DNA of 64,000 nucleotides from Dendrolimus kikuchii. Lineage: Eukaryota > Arthropoda > Insecta > Lepidoptera > Lasiocampidae. The DNA lies in NCBI GenBank assembly GCA_019925095.2, contig CM034391.1:6042551-6106550 (forward strand). The letters are read 5' to 3'. Both the position numbers and the translations under genes were made by a program. Shown piece by piece: positions 25,501 through 37,500 of the stretch; positions within the stretch are counted from its first letter, which is position 1; each line of letters opens with the position of its first letter. The notes below the pieces were generated by a model, which was given only the letters and a program-made list of their open reading frames with translations, searched no databases and had not been told where the DNA came from.

Positions 25501-28500
25501 TTTATTTACTACTGTAAAGTAACTGACTGACAAATATTTTATTAAAATAAATTAAAGAGATACCTGAAGTAAGAAGTACGATAACTTTGAGCGCAACGTA
25601 TTCATATCGGTCGACCCTTAGCCTTCGCAAATGGTCCGTGAAACTTAGCATTCTTTCTATACAAGGCGTTAAACCCAATCTGCGAAAGACATAAAAACAT
25701 TATAATCTCTTCTTTTTTTATAATTCTCTATACTGCGTTTTATGGAATATATTAATTAAAAATTCAATATTTCGCTATTAAACCAGAATACGGTATTTAA
25801 TTTTATAATATGCAAGTTCAATGGCAAGGCACGTACATCCATTGTATATATACGTATATACATGCCGTAAAATATAATATAGAAAAGAATAGAATATACT
25901 TTATTGTACAAAAATGCTACATAAAATGAAGAACATTAATATACAAATACAATCGGCGGTCTTATCACCCATGGCGATATACATGATATTTACTTAACAG
26001 ATTCACTATTTAATAGTAAAAACAAGTTTTATTGTTATGAACAAAACAAAGTGTTTGTTAATTGTCATTTTAATATCTGCAGGAAAGAAAGAATACAATT
26101 TCCTGCGGCCGGGCGGCCTGTCGTAAGAGGCGACAAAACAACCCATAGCCAGGTGGTAGGGCATTTGCCCGACTGGATGGCTACCACCCCTGGTCTAAAG
26201 TATGTCGCCATAACAACCTTGAGTTGTGTTCCGGCATTAGTGGCCAGGTTCCAGTCTCCCTTAAGAGAGCAGCAGCGCGTTTGTAGCAACTTTGGTGTTG
26301 CAAATGTCCATAGGCGATGGTAACCGCTTTCCATCAAGTGGACCGTCTGCCTGTCTGCTGAACTCCTGTAATATAAATATATACATATATAATAATTATA
26401 TATATCACATTATTCATTTATACTAATAAATAACATACATACATACATAACTTCACGCCAGTTCCCTTGCGGGGTAGGCACGAACAACAGAGCGCCATTT
26501 AGGCTTATTCTTACACACCTCACTTGCTTCTTTGACATTCATAACTCTTGTCATGCACGCTCGTATAAATAAATAACATTAACTTAAAACTGTTATTCTG
26601 ATTTTTTTGACTTTGTCGATCTGAACATTTATCTGAAATAGACTCTGTAATTCGTAACAGCTCAATGATCTTTAAATAAAATTAGAAAAATTTAAACATT
26701 ATTTTTCTATGTACGTGAAAATGAAATTATCTTACAAGGTTCAAAAGACATGTATACAGAGTCAAATCTTGCGCAAACATAATGGTAAATGCAGTAGCAA
26801 AAAATAAATGCTTATATAGCCGTAACGTGTCTGGATAATATTTTCAAGAAATTTTGTATTGATGTCTTTAGGTGCTAGATTCCTTTAATAGTCTATAAAT
26901 ATATATACATACTTGGCACTTTGATGTAAAGTAATACCGCGGCCACCGCCAACTCTAACTTCTCCTGGGGTGCTTACGCCTCGGTAGCAGCACGACAACA
27001 CGAGTAACTCACACCAGCTGTTAATCAATAAGCAGATTTGATCGTCGATCTGTAAACAATTAGATCAAAATCTTTAATTAGAATTATTGATAGACAAAGA
27101 AATTGAGAAGTCATCATGTCTTACTACAAAACATAACGCCTATTTGGTTTTGTATGTAATAGAATTAGTTGTATATAACATGTTATAATTCTGATGACTC
27201 AAATAGCTTATAAGCAACTACTAGTTATTTACAAAACAGGAACAAAATGTTAGAAAAAAATTAATGTTATAATGTATACACTGTTTATCCTTAGAAAATA
27301 ATTTTCGCACGTTACAAATAGGATTTATTGCAAATTACATTTTTAATTATGTTTATATATCTTAGGCAATTTAAACGTGGCTTACGTTTAAAGTTAAATA
27401 TCACAATAGAAATAGTCTTATTTTAATCATCTAAAGACACAATTTAACTGAAATTTTATCTTGTAAGAAAAAACATGGTATTGATACGTCTCAGTCCATC
27501 AGGAAATTCGTCAAAGTATTCGATGTATAAATAATAGAAAAACTTTTTAAGATGCAGTATTTATTTTAAAAATTATATTTATGAGTACAGCGAAGTGGTT
27601 AATTGACGATATATTTAAGTGTAAAATAAAATAAATAAACTACAGCTGTTTAAATATGCAAAGTTGAGGTCACTTGAGACGAGGACTAAAACTATCGTAT
27701 TGTTACGAGTTGCAGGACTCGAATTAAAATGCCATTGGAATTATTATAGAATTTATTAGAACTATACAAACACGTATAACACAGGTACAAATATAACTGA
27801 ACACAATCAGTCCAAACGTAATGCACGGTTCAATAACACGCGCAAAGTCCGTCAATAAATAGATTATCGAATGTACACAAGTCTTGCCTCGCGGCTGGTT
27901 ATCTCTCGGCTGCTAATCTCTCCATTGGGGCATTGCTTTATACTGCACAAATACAATATGTCTCTCGCCCGCGTGGACTGAATTTCTTAGAATCACACCT
28001 GGGTAATGACTACCATAAAAGATTACAATACACAATGGGCTGTTTTTCTAATTACACATTTTAAACACAAAGTAAACAAAAGAAGTCCAAATGCGGGAAG
28101 GTAATAAAGTGTGCTTTTATGGTATGCAGATGTGAATATACTTTTGTCGGTCGTAACAATATTAATTGTAGACTTTTTTTACTATTATTATTAACAAGTC
28201 TACGGACTCGAGTTCCGTACCCTTTTTTACAGCTTAATTTCGAAGAATTTTTATAATTTATATACGCTTTTTGGTTATTTTAGTTTTTGTGTGTGACATT
28301 TATTTAATGATGTTTGTGTTGTGGTCTACCTTACGAATAACTTATAATATTAATTTATTCTAATTTTAATACTAAACTTATATTAATGTAGAGTGTATCT
28401 GTTACATGCTAGTGTTGTGAGGAAGTGCGTTTGCAGTGTGTGCCTTATATCTATACCTATATATATTATCCTAACTAGTGCCATGTGTAGAAGATTTTAA

Positions 28501-31500
28501 ACTTTCAAAAAGACTTTGCAACCAGAAACATGTACTCGCGTTGGAAGAAATATTTAATATTTTTATCAATAACTTTAATATTTGTTTCAATATTGATAAA
28601 TGTGATCGTTAAATTGTTAATTCCGAACGAGAAATATTTTGATAGTGAAACCAAAAGTTGGTTCTAAACAAGGATATTTGGAAACTGGTGAAGATTATTA
28701 CAATTTCTTGGAAGTACCTTACGCCATAGTTAATAAGTCAATGGCATTTGTATAACTAATTTATTTTAAATTCCTTTTCGACGTTTAATTTGGGTTTATA
28801 ATTAGTTTATCTACTATGACTATCCCATCCTGTTTTATGATAATTGCTTTAACTAATTTTCATAGTGATAAATTTTAGAAATAGCGATTTTTAAAATATT
28901 GTTGCTAGCTTTAACAATATATAAAAATTATAGGGTATTCCGCTAATTAAGCCCGTTTAAAACTCGGATTGTATTTCTTGGAAATTTACAATCTATCGAG
29001 TTAAAAGAGATTCTATGAGCATCTCAGGAAAAATGACAACAAACAAATAGACGAAAATTTTGTTTCTATTTTATACTATTAAGCAGTTGAGACAAAAAAT
29101 TCTGTTTACGGGACTACATTCGAACGGGATTACAATTAATTATATTGGGAATCCCACAAGATATTCAGCCAGGTGGTAGGGTATTTGCTCGACTGGATGG
29201 CGACCACCCCTGGTCTAATGCATGTCGCCATAACAACCTTGACTTGTGTTCCGGTATAAGTGACCAGGTTCCAGTGACCCTTAAGAGAACAGCAGCGCAT
29301 TTGTAGCACCGTTGCCAATGTCCATAGGCGATGGTAACCGCTTTCCATTAAATGGGCCGTCTACCTGTTTGCTAAACTCCCGCAATAAATAAAAAATATA
29401 TCAAAATTAAGCTTTCACCTTATAAAATAAAATTTCTGTTATTCTATAAGTAACAAGTAAAATTGTCATTGAAATGCGTTGAGACTTTTCCGGGCTTATT
29501 AAAGGACTTTCAAATAATAAAACTAAAAACGGTATTTTATAATTAGTTATCATATAAGCATTTTATATCATTTTCTTTTTTGAGACAAATTCTTTTTTTT
29601 TTTTTTAAATGCAGGAGTTCAGCAGACAGGCAGACGGGCCACTTGATGGAAAGCGGTTACCATCGCCTATGGACATTTGCAACACCAAAGGTGCCACAAA
29701 TGCGCTGCTGCTCTCTTAAAGGAGACTGGAACCTGGTCACTAATGCCGGAACACAACTCAAGGTTGTTATGGCGACATGCTTTGGACCAGGGGTGGTAGC
29801 CATCCAGTCGGGCAAACGCCCTACCACCTGGCTGTGGGTTGTTTTGTCGCCTCTTACGACAGGCCGCCCGGCCGCAGGAAATTGTATTCTTTCTCCGTTC
29901 CTGCACGGATAAGAACCATGTGAAAGTTAGGAAAAATATTACTCATAAGATCGGGGTAAAATAATCGGAAATCTTATGTGACAGGCAGGATTAGATTATC
30001 ATGACTAAAATAAGTTCTTGAAATCCTAAGTTGTTATAGTTTAAAAAATTATTATTATTTATGTTTTAAATATAGGAATCTATCCCGTATTCTCCATTCG
30101 AAGATGTTCGACAAGACAATAAAAGGAAGTATAGACTGTCTGTATCTGAATATATACCTACGTACCGAAAAACACGTCTGCTAAAAATCATATGCCTGTA
30201 CTGGTCTACATTTTTGGAGGCCATTTCACAATTGGTTTCATAGGAAAACATGGATATGTACCTAAATATTTAATTAAAAATAATGTCATTTCTGTAACGA
30301 TTAGTTACCGGCTAGGACCTTACGGATTCATGTGTTTAGATATACCTGAATTTTCAGGAAATCAAGGATTAAAAGATCAGATGAAAGCCTTCAAATGGAT
30401 AAACCAAAATATAGAAGAATTCGGTAGTAACCCTGATAAAATACCAATTACTTGTAGCAGTGGTAGCGGCCAAGATGTTTTTCTTCATTTGACTTATGGG
30501 AAAGAAAAATCATTTCACCAAGCAATAATTGATACCAACACAAACTTATCATGCTGTAGAAAATGCAAATCCATCAATATCAATGAAAATAGCAGAGGAT
30601 CTTGGATTTAAAACTAATGTTATTCAACATGCATTAAATTTCTAGATCTTCAAAATAGTCATGAAGTTATTGCATCTTCTGAAAAATTAAATCTACAATA
30701 CTCTCCATGTCTTGAGAACAACTTTAGTGACACCAGTTTCATAACTGAGATTCTTACACCATCAGTAATATAGCAAATATCGGAAACATACCAATAGTAG
30801 TAGGAATAAGCAAAGAATGAAAAACCTTGATGCGGACGAGTATCAGCGTATATTTAAAGAAATATTAAAAGATCTATTCGATTTCGATCAAAACATACTT
30901 CTTGAAATGTCAATTCGAGTACGGCAGTTTTATATAGGCGATAAAGAAATAGCCGAAAACAATAAACAAAAAATTGTAGATTTTCTCTTCGACATTCACC
31001 TTAATTATCCAACACAAAACTTTATTGAAAGACGTCTTGACAGTGGAGCTACAAAAATATATTACCACGTGTTTTCATACACAGGTGGTCGCAATTATAA
31101 GGAATAAGTTTTAACGTTGATTCAAAATATGAAGGAGCTACAGTCAATCAAATTGGCTGTTTGTTTGAAATTCCTATTCTTAATCAAACCAATCATCATT
31201 GTAGACCGTATGTATTACTAAACTATTTACCAACTTCGTTTAATACGGGTTTGTATAGTTTTCTCAATACTAAGCCTAGTAAGTCAAAGCATGCCTGTTC
31301 AATTACTTAACTAACGTATTAAACTCTTGGCTACATTGGCGTGACACAGTCACTAACACTAACATTATCCCAGGTGTGGTAGACTAGTAACAACCACTTT
31401 GAAATTCATTGCTGTATAGTAAAACAAAAGAAAATAATATAATGATATTCATAATCGCCTTTTGTAGGACGAATTAAAACGCTAACCTGTATAATTATAA

Positions 31501-34500
31501 GCTATCGTGCAAAACAAAACATAACTTGCAAAACATTATTGTGTACATACTAACGACGACCTCCACATAAATGAAAATAAAACACATGCATTATTTTATT
31601 AAAAAGAAACCAATGCCAAAGGCATACAGAACTATGATTCGTTTTATGAAGAATTTAATGTGTTCTTCTTCAATACTAATAATAGTCATTGTGGCGTATT
31701 TATTTTATGATAAAGATTGTGATTTATTGGTAAAAACTAGTCAAGGATGGGTAAAAGGAGTGAGAGCAACAGATGGGGATTATAGAATGTTTATGGGAAT
31801 ACCTTACGCGTCAGTCAATAGAAGTAATCCATTTGGGGTAAGTAATCTGTCTTGTCTTGTCGTCAGACCATCTATGGCCATTGGTGAATATAGGCTTCAT
31901 TATGTTATCTGTTCCTACGTTTTCCTCATTCAGCCTGTACTAGCGACCTTACGCAAGTCATCGATACATCGGCCTGGTCCTATATTAAGTTTGTTAAGAG
32001 GTCTTCACTCCATCAGCCGTCGGTCCGCCGATAGACGTAACTAGACATTACCTCGACTCTTTTACAGACATCCTCATTTCTAATTCTATCTATAAGAGAA
32101 ACATTTAACGAGGCTCGCAGACTGCTCAGCAGGTTATGGATAACTAACAGAGCGACTTTAGGTTAATTGATCAGTTTCGCCATCAGTGTGCCTGTCTCGG
32201 CACCTACATTCGGGGACAATAATCACTGCTCGAAGACTTTTGTCTTTAAGCATATTAATCGATGAAAAGATTAGACGAAAGCCGCTCATCTCAACTGAAT
32301 TTACTATTGGCTTCCTACTGGAAGCTGCCTATTTAAGTAAACCATAAATAATATTATGGTGGTTCGGGCATGTGGAAAGAATGCATGATGAAAGAATGAC
32401 TAAACAGATATGTAATGCAAAAGTGGATGGATGCAGAAGTCGTGGAAGGCCACGACACACCTTCCATGATCAAATTGATCGTGTACTAGCAGAAGGTGAT
32501 GTCAGGAGCCTTAAGAACAGACGAGCGTGCATGACAAGAGTTATGAATGTCAAAGAAGCAAGTGAGGTGTGTAAGAATAAGCTTAATTGGTGCTCTGTTG
32601 TTCGTGGGAACCCCCGCAAGGGAACTGGCGTGAAGTTATGTATGTATGTATAAGTAATATTAACACATAAACATCTTAATTTATTGTTAATTAATCCGGC
32701 CAGTATATCCGCCAAAGTTGTTGGACAAATTGGCAAAATATAGATACCAGCAATCTTAATGTACAGATTTCATTACAATGCGTTATTTTGTCAGCGAAGC
32801 AATTGTAAGAATATGCACATTCTAAATTCTAGATAGTTTTATCTAATTAATGCATTTCCTGTGCCAAGATTGTTCGAACCTACATATTTAGAATGAGAGA
32901 CGATGACTAGACCATTTTCCAGGATAAAAACTTTTCATGTTCGTCTTCATTGATGTATATTCACATAAAAATATCTACACACATATAGTTTATGTAGGTC
33001 AGTATTATGTTAGTTGTGTCAAATGTTTTTTTATTATTAATAATTATTAATACTTATAATTAAATTACTAATAGCGTGCCTGTACTTTGAACATATTTAT
33101 CACAAAGTGTGAACACCTATATATGAAGATAAAAAAGTACAAAAAACCTTTTAAAAAAAATTGTTTGAACTCGCTATGCTCTGAAACACATTGCAGATTA
33201 CTATTTTGCTTCCAGGCCCCTTTTAACACGGAATTTTTCAGGTTCCCACCATTTACAGTTATTAAATGCTCAACCCAAGCATGTGAATTACTATTACTAC
33301 ATATAAAACACCGCAATTTTTATCACGAACATAAATTAATTATGTAATATATGTAAAAAAAAAATTGAAGGCGTTTTCATATTGCTATCCAAAAATCTTC
33401 ATTTTCCAATTCCAAAAATATTTAACCAATTTGTTTCAGAACTCCCTGCCATATCCTGCTTTCAACCAGATATTTGAAGCCAACGATGACTCGGCAAAAT
33501 GTCCGCAACGAGAAGAATTTAACAACACTTTCGTTGGAGATCTAGATTGCTTACAAATGAACATATACGTGCCAAACACTGCAAGTATAGATGCCAAAGT
33601 GCCTGTTATGGTGCACATTTATGGGGGGAACTTCAAAATAGGATTCGCAGGACGATATATTCTGGGGCCCAGATATTTAGTTAGGCATGGCATTATATAC
33701 ATTGTATTTAACTACCGCTTAGGACCTTATGGTTTCTTTTGTTTAGATTCAGCAAAAGTCTCCGGTAACCAAGGTCTTAAAGACCAGATACGAGCTTTGC
33801 GTTGGATAAAGAATAATATAGAAGCTTTTGGAGGTAACTCTGATCAAATTACCGTCGCAGGTCACAGTGCCGGCGCTACAATCGTAGATACGCTATTCTA
33901 TTCTTTGAAAGAAGAAAAACTCTTTGATAAAGCTATAATACAGAGTGGAACAGCTTATATACCGAATATAATAACTGACTTCCAAAACTCGATTCCTATA
34001 AACATAGCAAATTATCTTGGTTTGAAAACAGATGAAATGGATGAAGCTTTAGATTTTTTGGCGAATGTTGATACAAAAATACTCATAGAAGCCTCTCTTA
34101 ATTTAAATATTTCGTATAATTGTTGTATAGAGAACACTAACAATGCTTTGGAACCGTACCTTACAGACTACCCAATAAGTATACTTCAACTAACTTTAAT
34201 TCAAAATATGCCTATTATGATTGGCAATACAAATAATGAACTGGCATACTTGTATACCAACACTAAGCCAGAATATATTTTGGAGAATGATCTTATATAT
34301 GACGGATTGAAGGCAAATTTAAATGCTAATGCTAATAACACAATACTAAGAGAAATAGCAGCAACTATCCACAATAGGTATATAGGTAGAGCAAAAACTA
34401 CTGAAGATGTTAAAACAGAAATGACAAATTTTGTAGCAGATTATTATTACTATAATCCTTCGAAAAGAGTGATGGAGAAATTTTTAGATAACAAGGCTAA

Positions 34501-37500
34501 AAACATTTTCTATTACATATTCTCTTATGATGGTAACAGAAACTTTTTAAAAAAGAGTTTTAATATAGTTGCTGAAGGAGCAGTGCATGCAGATGAATTG
34601 GGATATTTGTACGATATATCGTACATGGACCGAAACCCTTTGCCCGAAGATCATTTGATCATTGACCGAATGACATTGCTATGGGCAAATTTTGTAAAAT
34701 ACGGGTAAGTATTTTTTCTCAATGCATTTAAACCAAAGACGACGTGTTTCTTATTTTTAAATATGGTTATGCATGGTCTATTAATCCAGCCAGTTTAAGT
34801 ACATGATATTTAATTTTAAAGATAATCTTTGAGCTCTTTTTAACGGCTCTAGATAAGCTCTTTGACTGACACCAAACAAAAGGTCTCTTATGGTAACCCA
34901 AAAAGTCACAGTTTATTACATAGTTAAAATTGGCCACACAAAGCGTACTTGAAAACAACAGTGCTAATAAAGAAATAAATTCATTAATTGATCTTTGATA
35001 TATTTTGATTGTAGAGTACTTAAGTCTGAATAGGTACTATTTCCTTAAATTATTAAAATATATTTTTAATTTACAGCGATCCAACACCATCTATATCAGA
35101 ACTTCTACCAGTAAAATGGGAGCCTTACACTAAAGAAACCAAGAAATATTTATCAATCAATAAAGAGTTGACCATGAAGAAAAATCTTCTTCCTGAAAGA
35201 ATGGCTTTTTGGGACCAGTTTTATGAAAAATATGGGATTTATCAGAAAAGATTAAAGCACGACGGAAATTAAAATATGATGTAAAATTAAAATAACAACA
35301 TTCAAATATAAGTATCAGTTGTGTCCGTTTGTTTGTTCATTTTCATCTATATACATATAATAAAATTATTATAAAAATTACGTAGTCCGATAACTATAAT
35401 TTAATTAATTTAAATATACAATAATGACACTAACTTAGAAAAATACAATAAAATATTAAAAATATAATATTTATTTTAATATTTTCTTAAGTTTTCGCGA
35501 CTTGTATACATAATAAAACTACGTTTTAACGGTTTTAGGCGCGGTAATTTATTTGATTTTTGTTATTCCGACGTTTCGGCCACTTTTCAGTGGCCGTGAT
35601 CACGGAAGACAGAGATGTCAAGTATCAACGAGTATAGTTAAAGTTTTATTTAGCCTACCGCCAACTTATTCATTTTAATTATTTAGTTTTAATTTTGTTT
35701 ATGGTTATTATTTACTCTATGGGAGCCTAATCTAATTTACCACCGCTTCGCAACATGTTGCGAAGTTGTTAGGCTTGAAGAGAAGAAGCGGCGTAAGAAA
35801 CTCTTCAGCAAACATGTCTAACTCTAATAATTAATTTATATAATATTAAAATGGGTGGAAAGAAAAATAAAAGAAATTATCAGTATCAAACCAACTTGAC
35901 TGATAATTTCTTTATATATACATATGAGTCCCAAATCGCCGTCAGTTGAGAACGTTCCCAAAATGATTTCCGCATTTCCCCGCTGTGTGGCAACGCTACA
36001 CTGCCCCAAATATAGGCCAGCCCTTTTGTCACGTGAAACCTATATTAAAAGAGGTGTTAGGTCTCGATAGAGTCGATGAGCTTGGGGACTCCATGGCCCT
36101 AGAGTTTCGACACTGAAAGCCACAAATATGTATCCGTTGTGGATATTTGCGGCGTTTAACGCCCTGATAAATTAAATTTAACTCACCGAAATATTCTTAA
36201 AGAGCGGAAGACTTTTACACCATTTGACGATCTTGTATAGCCTATGGTCAGCGATGTTGCAGAGGTCGGCCAAAAAGTCCGGATTCGAATTCTGTGCTGT
36301 TATTCCGCTAGCTGCTAATAGAGGATTTGCCGAAGGACTACTTGGTGCTTTGCCAAGTCGATTTAGTTCTGATTCGTTGTACTGCCATAAATGTTCTACG
36401 TCCATTATTTCCTAGAACAAATGAAGTAAGATAACTAGGGCTGTCTTTACGCGGGGGTGTAAGGGGTGCGTGGCACCAAGCACTAGCATCTCTAGACAAA
36501 ACTACAGATGTTATTGCCATGCCACGGTTAGGGATACCCACTAAAAACACTGGGTATTCCGTCCTTCGCCCTTAATGTCAGGGCTACGGGTATATGGGCG
36601 CTCGGGCGTAAGGTGCGCAAGCCTTGAGGTAGGAACATACTGAGCCCACGTACACAACGTATGCCACGCATTATGACATCTAGACTCTTGAATTTGTATG
36701 AAAACCGTTCAATTAGAAACATACTTGTCATACGCAACGCTATCACACGCGTCCCATGCAACGTTAGGTCTATCAATCCAGATCGGCGTGGGATGGTGGA
36801 GGGGATAACCATAGCTCTCAGAGTCGGAAAACATTGTACACAACAGCACCTGAAGAAATGACTTATGAGTTTGACGTCAATTGCGTTGTGTACACGGGAC
36901 AAGTGTGCACACCAACTCTCCCACATTGCATCACATACGTAGCGTACGTGGGATCAGTTTGTTTTTACCTTTAGTCACATACATACCATCCTCCGCACAA
37001 CTCTACGTAAAAAAAATCATTACATCAATTACATGAATGGCGAGCATTATTAATTTTATATCAGTTATTTTCTGATTTTGTTAGCGGCGTAGGTGTAGGA
37101 GAGAACTATGTACCTACGCATAAATAAATGTATCAACGCTAGATAATACTTTACATTTATACTTTACATTTATACTTTTTATTTACCTTTATATAGCGGC
37201 CTCTATGGTTGAGCGGGGTAAGCCTTTGCCGGCTTACCTCACTGCAACGCACAGGCTCTGGGTTCGATTCCTAATATGGTAAATTTCGGAAACTTTTTTA
37301 TTTAATATAGTCTTAGTGGGTGACTCGGATCGCCCCCAGAATAATCCGTTTTATATTAGCCCAAAAACAAGCGCGACTTGCTTAATTTGGGGATATACCA
37401 TATGTGGTTTGGTCGGCCGATTTATACAAATTGTTTATTAGGTTGGTATGTTTCAGGCATGTTTAAATTCAACACTCATTCAAACTAAGTTTCATTGGAG

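Larger units (their letters stand above)
28530..31248 (+). pseudogene. Carboxylesterase pseudogene (tandem copy of the downstream gene)
   Basis: Two exon remnants match exons 1 and 2 of the intact gene. Exon 1 (28530-28749) encodes an N-terminal membrane anchor, then a frameshift, then [15 protein letters not shown], parallel to [15 protein letters not shown]. Exon 2 (30076-31248) contains several stops and frameshifts. The block from 30192 to 30609 is the longest open part ([23 protein letters not shown]). The nucleophile elbow GHSAG has become CSSGS and the catalytic His in AVHADELG has become Asn in ATVNQIG. Two SINE-3 copies sit in its intron. It lies inside a Hr39 intron on the opposite strand and cannot make an active enzyme. 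Confidence 0.85.
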
